Positions 23,774 through 32,011 of a stretch of DNA of 64,000 nt are shown piece after piece. The stretch's first letter is position 1; each line of letters begins with the position of its first letter. The notes under the pieces were generated by a model that made no database searches, had not been told where the DNA came from, and worked only from the letters and a program-made list of their open reading frames with translations. This DNA comes from Natrialba chahannaoensis JCM 10990 (GTDB lineage Archaea > Halobacteriota > Halobacteria > Halobacteriales > Natrialbaceae), in contig NZ_AOIN01000034.1 of NCBI RefSeq assembly GCF_000337135.1, positions 43,448 to 107,447 on the forward strand, in the 5' to 3' direction. The translations under genes were made by a program, and so were the position numbers.

Positions 23774-25399
23774 CTAGCTGATCTCGCCGCCCTCCTGTCG
23801 GAGCAGGACGAGCATCGAGAGTCCGGAGATGAGGATCAAGATAAGCGATGGAATGGCGGCGTATCGATAGGCCAATGCATCCTGTGCGTCCCAGATGATC
23901 GAAACGAGTGTGTCCATTCCGATGGGCTGGAGCATGAGCGTCACCGGCAATTCCTTCATTGTCGTCAGGAAGACGAGGATGCCGCCGGCGACCAGACCTG
24001 GCATGATTGCGGGCAGGGTAATGCGGCGGAACGTCTCGATGCGGCCGGCGTTTAATGTGCGGGCGGCCTCGATCGTCTTATCGTCGACCTGAAGGACTGA
24101 CGAGCGGACCGTTCCCACCGCCTGTGGAAGGAACCGGACGACGTACGCGAACACGAGCAGCCATACGCCCTGTCTGTACAGCGAAGGGAGGGTTCGGGTC
24201 CCCAGAAACACCAGCGCCAGACCGATGACGATTCCCGGCACGGCGAAGCCGATATAGGTTGCTCGTTCGAGAACTCGCGAGACGAGGGAGTTCGCTCGTC
24301 CGGAGTAGTACGCGACCGGCAGGGCGAACAGACAGGCGACGAGCGCGGCCAGCAGCGCAAGCCGGACTGAGTTGAACGCGAATCCCCACTCGAATTCAAG
24401 GGAGGGGATCGGATCACCCTCGCTTCGGAACAACCAGTTGGTGAAGATCGCGACCGGGACGACGAGCGTGATTGTACCGAGTGCTGAAATGAATCCCATC
24501 GCTGGCCACTTCCAGCGACCGAGACGGATCGTGGTGCCTGGCTTTGCACCCACACCGCCGCTCGCGTCCTCATCGCGGCCGATTCCGGCCTCGATGACGA
24601 GGACGATGGCGACGATTGCGATCAGTTGCAACGCGAGTAACGCAGCGTACTCGACGGCGAAGTTGCTAAACTCCCAGTAGATCATGCTCGTGAAGACGCT
24701 CGCTCGCATGAACGCCGGCGTTCCGAAATCAGAGATCGCATAGAGGCCGGCGAGCAACGCTCCCGCTGCGATTCCGGGTCTGATCTGTGGGAACGTCACG
24801 CGACGAAACGCCTCGAACGGGCCGGCGTTGAGCGTCCGCGCGGCGTCTACGAGCGAACTGTCCATCGACAGCAGTGCTGCTCGAGTGGTCAGGAAAACGT
24901 ACGGATAGGTGTACAGTGTAATAATGAACGTCGCACCGGAGAGTCCATCGATTCGCGGGACCGACATGCCAAATAGTGAGTCAATTTCGCCGCCCGAACC
25001 GAACATACCGGTAAACGCAATTGCGCCGATGTAGCTCGGTATCACAAGCGGGAGTGCGGCGACGATCGTCCAGAACCGTGGATACGGTAAATCAGTTCGT
25101 GTCGTCAACACGGCCAGTGGGACACCGAGGAGGATCGAAAACAGCGTCACGAATCCCATCAACCCGATGCTGTTGACCGTGATCCGTGCAGTCTCTGGAG
25201 ACAGGAGGAGGTCGTACGTGCGCGAGAGTTCGACTGTTGATGCCTGCCAGAGCAACCAAAACATCGGCAAAATGACGAGAAGGGCGACGAACGCACTTGC
25301 ACCACCCAGGGCAACCACCCATGGGTCGGTACGCTCAAGTCGCTCCGTGACCGCTTCGGGGAACGGTGTGGTGTCGACGGCGTTTTTGAGTGATTTCAT
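23774..25399 (-). CDS. Iron(III) ABC transporter permease (FbpB/HitB type)
   Basis: The 541-residue protein has two fused permease halves, about twelve membrane segments in all. Each half carries an EAA-type loop (DAARTLNAGPFEAFRRVTFP and EAARTLNAGRIETFRRITLP), which dock the ATPase. It matches the FbpB/SfuB iron permeases and lies 326 bp downstream of the iron-binding protein gene on the same strand. No ATPase gene follows, so the energising subunit is encoded elsewhere. Confidence 0.9.
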   Translation of the reverse strand: MKSLKNAVDTTPFPEAVTERLERTDPWVVALGGASAFVALLVILPMFWLLWQASTVELSRTYDLLLSPETARITVNSIGLMGFVTLFSILLGVPLAVLTTRTDLPYPRFWTIVAALPLVIPSYIGAIAFTGMFGSGGEIDSLFGMSVPRIDGLSGATFIITLYTYPYVFLTTRAALLSMDSSLVDAARTLNAGPFEAFRRVTFPQIRPGIAAGALLAGLYAISDFGTPAFMRASVFTSMIYWEFSNFAVEYAALLALQLIAIVAIVLVIEAGIGRDEDASGGVGAKPGTTIRLGRWKWPAMGFISALGTITLVVPVAIFTNWLFRSEGDPIPSLEFEWGFAFNSVRLALLAALVACLFALPVAYYSGRANSLVSRVLERATYIGFAVPGIVIGLALVFLGTRTLPSLYRQGVWLLVFAYVVRFLPQAVGTVRSSVLQVDDKTIEAARTLNAGRIETFRRITLPAIMPGLVAGGILVFLTTMKELPVTLMLQPIGMDTLVSIIWDAQDALAYRYAAIPSLILILISGLSMLVLLRQEGGEIS

Positions 25400-25725
25400 C
25401 GTAGATGTGGGTCGACCGAATCGGTGCTTCTAGGCATCGTTCGGCCCTCGATTCTCTTGAACCTCCTGATTAGTTCCTCGAAATGGGATACCGGGTGGTC
25501 CCGAGAACTGAGATCACGAGTGGAGTCTCGATTGCCTCGGCTGCTGGTCGAATACTGTGTAGTCACTCGTCGCTCACTGGTTGTTATTCTCAGAACTCTC
25601 CGTCAAAACTGCGAGCGAGTGCTGTGTCAATATGACCCGCCGTCGGCGAATCTGGGACAGACCCAGAATGGCCACTGATTGAATTCGGTGGTCGGTAGGT
25701 AGCGAACGTTCGTGTACCGGCTGGG
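25400..25725. other. Intergenic gap, no gene recognised
   Basis: These 326 bases separate the iron-binding protein gene from its permease. No open frame has plausible codon use, and no iron box like those upstream of the binding protein is present. It may hold a processing site or second promoter. Confidence 0.5.
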
Positions 25726-26892
25726 TTACAGTGGCATCATGCCTTCGTCTTCCAGAAGTTCGCTGGCTGCCTGCAGGTCCATGTCAAACTCGCTGAGGTT
25801 GTACGTTGGCGAGTCGAGTTCGTCAGGACCAGGCAGCGGGCCAACGTAATCGACGCCTTCGACGACAGGGAACTCACCGTTGTCATCCATCATGAACTCC
25901 TGTCCTTCAACGGCGACGAGGTGACGAGCGAACTCGGCGACGAGCTCGGGGTCCTCGACGTTGTTCATCGCAGCGATGCCCGCGACGCTGAATAGAGCAC
26001 CTGCATCGCCTTCTGTGAACGTCACGCGGATCGGCGAACTGGAATCTTCGTTGACGAGGCGTGCAGCGTAGTAGCTGTTGCCGAGACCGATGATCGGATC
26101 GTCGTCGCCGCCGCGGTTGATCTCCTCGGCCTGAGTGCTTCCACCCTCGTACAGAACTGGATCCTGATCCATGAAGTCGCTGACCCACTGTCGGGTCGTC
26201 TCTTCGCCTTCGAGGTCGACCATTGCCTGAATGAATCCGCGGAACGTTCCGGAATTCGGCCGCGTCGAGATGATGCCCTCGAATCGATCGTCTTCCGCGT
26301 ACGAGAAAATGTCCGTTGGAAGCTCGTCCCAGCTGTCGAGTGGTGTTTCGTCCAATCGGTCTTCGTTGTACATGATCGAACGGACGCGGCCGCTGACCCC
26401 GGTCCAGTATCCGTCGGGCTCGCGGTAGCTCTCGGGAACGGTACCGACGATGTCTTCTGGAAGCTGTTGAACGAGGCCCTCGTCGTGAACCGCACCGAGT
26501 GCACCTGGATCCTGTGAATAGAACACATCCGCCGGCGTCGCGTCTCCCTCTTCCACCAACTGGCTGACCTGTACGTCGTTGTCGTTGTAGTTGCGGTTGA
26601 TTTCGAGGTCGTCGTACTTGTTCTCGAGTTCTTCGAACACGAGATCGATCTGGTCACGGGTTCGGCCGGAGTAGACTGTAATCTCTCCCTCGAGGTCGCC
26701 GAGGTCGTCCCAGGATAGCGTCCCCGAATCGACACCCTGTGTCATTGGGTCGACCTCTGCGATTGGTGTGCTGTCACTGTCGTCGCCGAGACATCCCGCA
26801 AGTCCGGTGAGACCTGCCACAGCACCGCCCGCGGCAGCGAGATACGTTCGTCGACCAAATGTGCCCATTCGATCACTGTTTCGCTGTTGCAT
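25726..26892 (-). CDS. Iron(III) ABC transporter substrate-binding lipoprotein
   Basis: The 388-residue binding protein has a Tat-like signal and lipobox (GRRTYLAAAGGAVAGLTGLAGC). The mature part follows the Fbp/SfuA pattern: GEITVYSGRTRDQIDLVFEEL, VFYSQDPGALGAVHD and the PNSGTFRGFIQAMVDLEG segment. It captures ferric iron outside the cell for the downstream permease. A 16-bp iron box lies 8 bp upstream of the ATG, between it and a TATA-like box at about 26916-26922, so a DtxR/IdeR-type repressor should shut it off in high iron. Confidence 0.92.
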   Translation of the reverse strand: MQQRNSDRMGTFGRRTYLAAAGGAVAGLTGLAGCLGDDSDSTPIAEVDPMTQGVDSGTLSWDDLGDLEGEITVYSGRTRDQIDLVFEELENKYDDLEINRNYNDNDVQVSQLVEEGDATPADVFYSQDPGALGAVHDEGLVQQLPEDIVGTVPESYREPDGYWTGVSGRVRSIMYNEDRLDETPLDSWDELPTDIFSYAEDDRFEGIISTRPNSGTFRGFIQAMVDLEGEETTRQWVSDFMDQDPVLYEGGSTQAEEINRGGDDDPIIGLGNSYYAARLVNEDSSSPIRVTFTEGDAGALFSVAGIAAMNNVEDPELVAEFARHLVAVEGQEFMMDDNGEFPVVEGVDYVGPLPGPDELDSPTYNLSEFDMDLQAASELLEDEGMMPL

Positions 26893-26899
26893 ACTTCAC

Positions 26900-26915
26900 T
26901 TTAGGCTGACCTAAA
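26900..26915. promoter_or_regulatory. Iron box (DtxR/IdeR/Idr-type operator)
   Basis: TTTAGG-CTGA-CCTAAA is a palindrome of the DtxR/IdeR operator type, placed between the TATA-like box and the start of the iron-binding protein gene. Confidence 0.8.
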
Positions 26916-27040
26916 ACACATATACCTTGCGATTATCTTTGGTAGAACGGACGAGAGGCGGGGACAGCAGATGCTGTCTCTCCGGCCGACACCGATGCCC
27001 ACGGTATTTCGGCCAGCCTAAACCTCTCCACGCTACTCTT

Positions 27041-27056
27041 TTTAGGCCATCCTAAA
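27041..27056. promoter_or_regulatory. Second iron box
   Basis: TTTAGG-CCAT-CCTAAA has the same arms and spacing as the box at 26900-26915. It is 70 bp upstream of the divergent methyltransferase gene; a half-site (AGCCTAAA) lies at about 27015-27022. Confidence 0.7.
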
Positions 27057-27125
27057 GAATCTATCGCCGTTCTTGTTCCATGATAAGTCGAACCGGTTTT
27101 GCTCCCGGGGGCCGACGTGTTCAAT

Positions 27126-27806
27126 ATGAGCGTACGCGAGGAGTTCGACGATTGGGCTACGAGCGGTCGCGACCGAGGGATGGAAGAACGCCACTGGCAC
27201 ACCGCAAAGCACGCGCTCGCACGGATGCCAGTAGCGGCCGGAGACACCGTCCTCGACCTCGGTTGTGGGAGCGGCTACGCCGGCCGTGCACTCCGGGACA
27301 CCAAGGATGCGGGACGAATCTATGGGCTCGACGGTTCGCCGGAGATGGCCCACAACGCCGCGGGCTACACGCAGGACCCGCAGGTTTCGTACGTCGTCGG
27401 GGACTTCGGTTCGCTCCCCTTCGGTGACGACACAATCGACCACGTCTGGTCGATGGAGGCGTTCTATTACGCCGCCGATCCCCACGAAACGCTCGCCGAA
27501 GTTGCTCGCGTGCTCCGCCCCGGTGGAACGTTCTACTGTGCAGTCAACTACTACGAGGAGAACGTCCACTCCCACGCATGGCAGGAAAACATCTCGATCG
27601 AGATGACCCGTTGGGACCGCGACCAGTACCGCGAGGCCTTCCGCAACGCCGGGCTCCACGTCGCCGAGCAGGACAACATTCCGGACCGCGAGATCACGAT
27701 TCCCGCCGAGGCCGAGTTCCCGACGGAGAACTGGGACACCCGCGCGGAGATGGTCGAACGCTACCGCGAGTTCGGGACGCTGCTCACTGTTGGCGTCGCA
27801 CCGTAA
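27126..27806 (+). CDS. SAM-dependent class I methyltransferase
   Basis: The 226-residue enzyme has motif I VLDLGCGSGYAG, acidic motif II IYGLDGSPEM, motif III around VVGDFGSLPFGDDTIDHVWS and a C-terminal YREFGTLLTVG. The open frame runs to 27099, but the ATG at 27126 begins MSVREEFDDWA, the usual form of this haloarchaeal group. The substrate is unknown. It is divergent from the iron-binding protein gene across two iron boxes. Confidence 0.87.
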   Translation: MSVREEFDDWATSGRDRGMEERHWHTAKHALARMPVAAGDTVLDLGCGSGYAGRALRDTKDAGRIYGLDGSPEMAHNAAGYTQDPQVSYVVGDFGSLPFGDDTIDHVWSMEAFYYAADPHETLAEVARVLRPGGTFYCAVNYYEENVHSHAWQENISIEMTRWDRDQYREAFRNAGLHVAEQDNIPDREITIPAEAEFPTENWDTRAEMVERYREFGTLLTVGVAP

Positions 27807-27872
27807 CTGCCATACTCGCGATACCTGCACAACTGCGATCACTACCGTCGGCAACCACAGCCAACTATACTC

Positions 27873-27950
27873 AAACCCCCCTATTTCCACTCGAAGTCTG
27901 TCTCACCCCACCACTACGCTGGAAACAGTGCTTCCGTTCCAGTGGAAACG
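27873..27950. repeat. Inverted ORB-like boxes in an intergenic gap
   Basis: The minus strand near 27873-27896 reads TTCGAGTGGAAATAGGGGGG, and the plus strand at 27936-27950 reads GTTCCAGTGGAAACG but lacks the G-run. They face opposite ways between the methyltransferase and DUF1684 genes. Confidence 0.4.
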
Positions 27951-28010
27951 TGCCTGTTCGTGTTGTCCAGCCAACTTTCAGCAGCACAACACTGGTCGGC
28001 ACCACTTCGG

Positions 28011-28604
28011 TTACTCGACTCGTTCGCCCGCCGGAATCGTCACATCGAGCCAGTTCTCCTTCGGCGGGAGCGGGCAGTCGTACGTTTCGCTGAACGCACA
28101 GAAGGGTGTATACGCCAGATTGAAATCGACGACCAACTCGTCACCCGTCTCTAGATCACGATCCGCCGCTAGTTCCATATACCGACCTCCCTCGTAGGTC
28201 TGCTGGCCCGTCGTCTTGTCCCGGAACGGAATGAAGTACGGCTCCTGATTCGGACTCTCGAGTTGGTATGCCGCGAGCTCCGTCGTCACATCTTCGAGTT
28301 CCTCGTCCGCGCGCTCCAGGTCGAACTCGAGTGTCGCCACGCGCAGGTAACGCATTTCGCGACCCGTCGTCGTGTCCATGAGCACAACCTCGGGGTCCTC
28401 GTGGACCTCAGCAGTTGCGGTGACGCGGTAGTCCGGGTCTGGGTCGAAGTACTCGAGTGCCTCGAACGCCTCGCGCTCCTCTGGCGGGACTGGCGACTGG
28501 GGGTGCTCGGCGAAGAACTCGTTTTTCTCTGTGCGCTTTTCCTCGAGTTCGGTGCGCCACTGCTCGGTGTCGAAGTCGTGGGTTGAATCGCTCGTGTCGT
28601 TCAT
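28011..28604 (-). CDS. DUF1684 family protein
   Basis: The 197-residue protein has the DUF1684 hallmarks: ELEEKRTEKNEFFAEHPQSP, the strand PDYRVTATAE, and the C-terminal LVVDFNLAYTPFCAFSETYD with CPLPPKENWLDVTIPAGER. In this family the conserved N-P-[CY]-[AC]-[FY] region may bind a metal or cofactor, but no activity is established. I start at the ATG at 28604; upstream residues in the longer frame are His/Thr-rich shadow sequence. Confidence 0.85.
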   Translation of the reverse strand: MNDTSDSTHDFDTEQWRTELEEKRTEKNEFFAEHPQSPVPPEEREAFEALEYFDPDPDYRVTATAEVHEDPEVVLMDTTTGREMRYLRVATLEFDLERADEELEDVTTELAAYQLESPNQEPYFIPFRDKTTGQQTYEGGRYMELAADRDLETGDELVVDFNLAYTPFCAFSETYDCPLPPKENWLDVTIPAGERVE

Positions 28605-28803
28605 GGGTGGTGTTCGGTGTGGTGACGGGTGTGTGTTGTGCTCTGTGGTGAGTGTGGTGTGTGCCGTTGTGTTCAGTGGTAGTGGTAGGAGTGTGCTGTT
28701 TGTGGTTCCGTGGTGAGAGTTCGTACTGTTTGTCCCGTGAGAGTGTGCTCTGAACAGTGTATCTGGCTCTCGTCGCCCTATTTCCGAGCGGGGCAGACGG
28801 TAC

Positions 28804-28812
28804 AATACTTAT
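28804..28812 (+). promoter_or_regulatory. TATA-like box for the CPBP transcript
   Basis: AATACTTAT lies about 28 bp upstream of the ATG at 28837, the distance expected if transcription begins at that codon. Confidence 0.5.
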
Positions 28813-28836
28813 TTGCACGGGACGTACAGTTCAGCC

Positions 28837-28887
28837 ATGTTACAGCATGCCGACGATTCGGCGCAGGCACAGGGGGGATGGCTGTGA
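28837..28887 (+). CDS. 16-residue upstream ORF
   Basis: A 16-codon frame beginning MLQHADDSAQAQGGWL ends in a TGA that overlaps the CPBP start by ten bases, in another frame. Its ATG would be the first codon of a leaderless mRNA. It may couple or tune translation of the protease. Confidence 0.4.
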   Translation: MLQHADDSAQAQGGWL

Positions 28888-29846
28888 CCGAGCGCGATAG
28901 CGGCCCCGGACGGCGGCCGATCGCCGTCTTCCTCGGGTCGCTCGTCGTGCTCTCGGGAGCGTTCGTCCTCGTCTCGCAGGCGCTCGACGTGAGCATGGTC
29001 GCGCTCGCGCCCGCGTACATGTTCACACCGATGCTCGCCGGGATCGCTACCTGTATCGTTGGCTCGCCGTCGTTCGAGGCTGCTGGCCTTCGATTCCCCT
29101 GGAAGCGCCTGCGCTGGCTCGCGATCGCCGCAATCGTCCCGATCGCGCTTGTCCTGCTCGGCATCGCCATCGCGCTCGCGCTGCCTGGCGTCGAGTTCGT
29201 CCCCGACGCGAACCCGTTCACGGGTGAGGGAACGGAGTTCGCACCGGCCGACCCCGCGGATCAGCCCGAGGGACCGTCGCTGCCAGACTGGCCGTTTAAC
29301 CTGCTCGTGACGATCGTCGCCGCGCTCATCGCCGGTGCGACGATTAACGCCGTACTCGCGTTCGGCGAGGAGTTCGGCTGGCGCGGCGTCTTCCTGACAG
29401 AGCTGTCGCCGTACGGGTTCTGGCCGGCGTCGGCCGTCATCGGCGTCGTCTGGGGACTCTGGCACGCGCCGGTAATTCTCGAGGGGTACAACTATCCGAC
29501 GACGGATCCGCTCGTCGGCGTCGCCGTTATGACCGCGGCCTGTCTCGCGATGTCGCCGGTGTACACCTACATCACGATTCGCGCCAAATCGGTCATCGCG
29601 CCGGCGATCTTCCACGGCACGTTCAACGCCTTCGGCACGACGATGATCGTCTTCGCACAGGGCGGCTCCGAGCTCGTGGTCAACCCGGTCGGCGCGGTCG
29701 GCATCGCGGTTTTCGGACTCGTCGCGGTCGGTATCGCGGTCCGCGGAACGCCGTCGCTCACACGCGAATGGGCGCTCACGAACGAAGGTGGGGACGAAGT
29801 CAAGCCTAGAACTGCAAGCGATACCATTACCGAAGACAGAATTTGA
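28878..29846 (+). CDS. CPBP-family intramembrane metalloprotease
   Basis: The 322-residue membrane protein carries the CPBP/Abi motifs: EEFGWR in AFGEEFGWRGVFLTEL, the histidine motif WGLWHAPVI, and HGTFNAFG. About eight membrane segments are visible. In other organisms these proteases process prenylated or small-peptide substrates; here the substrate is unknown. The ATG at 28878 begins MAVTERDSG; the longer frame to 28710 has no plausible coding character. Confidence 0.9.
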   Translation: MAVTERDSGPGRRPIAVFLGSLVVLSGAFVLVSQALDVSMVALAPAYMFTPMLAGIATCIVGSPSFEAAGLRFPWKRLRWLAIAAIVPIALVLLGIAIALALPGVEFVPDANPFTGEGTEFAPADPADQPEGPSLPDWPFNLLVTIVAALIAGATINAVLAFGEEFGWRGVFLTELSPYGFWPASAVIGVVWGLWHAPVILEGYNYPTTDPLVGVAVMTAACLAMSPVYTYITIRAKSVIAPAIFHGTFNAFGTTMIVFAQGGSELVVNPVGAVGIAVFGLVAVGIAVRGTPSLTREWALTNEGGDEVKPRTASDTITEDRI

Positions 29847-30098
29847 CAGAAACGTAATGTTGGATTTTGACCTCTTGATACATTTCCAGAACTGAGTATA
29901 TATAGTAAGGCCTCACCACTAATCGGCCCAACAGCTGCAAGGCTGTCGATAATGCTGGAACTTTTTAGAGGGTAAGTTAACATTATTAATCCACCTATAT
30001 CTGTGTAGAAAGGGAAGATGCTGGAAATGTAATAGATGATATGAATTATTGTTATAAAGAAAATATTTATATATTATACAATATATGAATCTAATACA

Positions 30099-30806
30099 AT
30101 GGATAAGAATGAAAGTATCCGACGAAGGAAAATCCTCAAAATTGCGGGAACAAGCACTGTTGCACTTCCCCTTATAGGATCTACTGTAACAGCTAGTGAG
30201 GAATCTAATAATACCACGAATAATGAGGCGCAAGTAAATACAGCGTTTGAACCTGGTGACAAGAATGAGGTGAGAAATTTCACGGTGTCTTTCGGAGAAA
30301 TAGATGAGAATGACAAACAGGATCGTATCTGGGAACGTCTAGGTAATGATCAAAAGGAAGCTGTCGCTAAGGCAGTACAACCCAAAACAATCAAGACTAG
30401 TGTAAGGGAAGGAACTTTAAAAAGTTCACCGGAAGATGATCATGATGATTATGATGGTACAGATTATAAACATGTTACCAAGGCAGAGGGTAGTTGGGGT
30501 GTTACTTCTTTTGAGTTCCACCACGAAATCACTTGGGAGTACAACGATTTTGACAGTACCGTTCAAAATTGGGAAAACAATGGTTGGACTGAAAATCTAT
30601 ACTACGGATGGTCTGATGGTGGGAATGTAAAATCTAAGATAGATTCATGTAACCAAGATGTTTGTGGAAACTTTTCCTCAATTAGGAGAAGGAAAATGGA
30701 ATACGCAGGAAACCCGGTCGGTTCTCTTGATTATTACCCCGAAAGTGAACTCGGAGGATACGGAAACGGGAAAGGACTCGTACTTAACGAGGATGACGGA
30801 ATATGA
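30099..30806 (+). CDS. Tat-exported protein of unknown function
   Basis: The 235-residue protein has a twin-arginine signal (SIRRRKILKIAGTSTVALPLIG) ending near residue 31. The mature part is Asn/Asp/Lys-rich with aromatic motifs (WGVTSFEFHHEITWEY, NWENNGWTENLYYGWSDGG), one Cys pair (SCNQDVCGN) and no lipobox. Lys content and AT-rich codons are unlike its neighbours, so the gene was probably acquired. The fold is not recognised; a halocin-like or adhesin-like role is possible but not supported. Confidence 0.7.
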   Translation: MDKNESIRRRKILKIAGTSTVALPLIGSTVTASEESNNTTNNEAQVNTAFEPGDKNEVRNFTVSFGEIDENDKQDRIWERLGNDQKEAVAKAVQPKTIKTSVREGTLKSSPEDDHDDYDGTDYKHVTKAEGSWGVTSFEFHHEITWEYNDFDSTVQNWENNGWTENLYYGWSDGGNVKSKIDSCNQDVCGNFSSIRRRKMEYAGNPVGSLDYYPESELGGYGNGKGLVLNEDDGI

Positions 30807-31034
30807 CTAGCGATATCTGGTAGTGATTAAAACGGATCTTTACCGGTGAGGTGCGTCCAGATACTCGGTTTGTTGATTGTGTTGACTCTTTTCGAAATGT
30901 CGTTCTTCAGTGTCGGTATATCTGGATGAGTCGATGCTTGAATCACTCTTGCAATTGACTCCAACACCCACCAACAGGGTTCAATCTGTGGGTTTCGACC
31001 GAAACCATTACTTTTTGAACTTGTCCCCACGTAT

Positions 31035-31182
31035 GCATGAGACCGAACTGTTGGTAGTAGTTCACAGAAGAACTGGGTATTTGGAGCGACGTGTTCGGGG
31101 GAGAGAAGATAGCTCCCTGCGGATCATCAGCTCAGTTCACCCAGAAGTTTGCTAGAGCACTAGAGACAGTTCGGTCTCGTGC
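31035..31182. mobile_element. MITE-like inverted-repeat element
   Basis: The ends share a 17-bp inverted repeat with one mismatch (GCATGAGACCGAACTGT at 31035-31051, and the reverse complement of GCACGAGACCGAACTGT at 31166-31182). The 148-bp length and lack of coding sequence fit a MITE. No clear target duplication is seen. Confidence 0.45.
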
Positions 31183-31622
31183 CCCCATTCATGTGCTCGC
31201 ATAGAAGTAGCCTCGCGGTTAAGAAACATTACTAGCTCTTCGCCGACTTTGTCGGTTTTGCGACGATTCCTCGCCGCAATTCCTTGCATAATGTATGCTT
31301 TGTGGGTACGATGGGGTGTCCTGATCGAAAACCGACGTGCTCACAGATGCGACTATCTATGAGCCCGTCATCAGTCTTCAGGAAAATCTTAGCTCAGTTG
31401 ATGGGGTTTGTTTTGTAGTCTCCTCCCCTCGAGATAAGTATCCTGAGTTCACTTCGTTCATCTTCTGAAAGACTGACAATATTCTCTACAAATTTAATTT
31501 TATAGTACCTATCATAGAAGTCACTCAGCTAATCTATAGTTGGGAGTTATGGTGTATAATGAGATATATTCGAAATAAACATAACTATCATGGTGTGTAG
31601 GGGACAAGTAATCAACCTGTTT

Positions 31623-31808
31623 CTATACTGTCTCAGTATACCCATCAACGAACATCAGAATAGCAAAGACAATTATTGCCATACTGGGAATGAGTAGACC
31701 ACCGTCATCTGGTGTATAGTATGTATGTAATATAATATAAACAATAAATGATATAGTGGATGAAAGTAGGCACATTAGAAAAAGCCTTTTATTAGATGTG
31801 GGGCCCAT
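31623..31808 (-). CDS. Small two-span membrane protein
   Basis: The 61-residue frame starts at an ATG and encodes two hydrophobic spans (LFLMCLLSSTISFIVYIIL and LLIPSMAIIVFAILMFV) separated by a short polar loop (YYTPDDGG). It is in the AT-rich island and has no recognised relatives. The clean two-span layout supports a real gene. Confidence 0.45.
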   Translation of the reverse strand: MGPTSNKRLFLMCLLSSTISFIVYIILHTYYTPDDGGLLIPSMAIIVFAILMFVDGYTETV

Positions 31809-32011
31809 ATGACATACATTAAATAACTATATAAATACTTTACTACTTGAATGCCTTCACCATATATCCTTTCTCACGTATTACTGTAGTTAATACATTA
31901 ATTAAATAAAATAATATAATTATATTTTACGTTCTATTTTATTTATATGATTGTAAATCCATACCCAAACCCGCACCGAGAGTGGTCCGTCAACGCTTTG
32001 ACCACCCGACC

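Larger units (their letters stand above)
29850..31980. other. AT-rich island of foreign character
   Basis: From just after the CPBP stop to about 31980 the DNA is visibly AT-rich, with AT-runs such as those at 30060-30090 and 31900-31950, against high-GC flanks. It contains one Tat-exported protein, a MITE-like inverted repeat and one tiny membrane protein. Between 31190 and 31620 I see no gene. Confidence 0.75.

Noticed and set aside
30099..30806. Halocin C8-type precursor
   Set aside because: It has a Tat signal, but the Cys-rich mature C-terminus of C8 precursors is missing.
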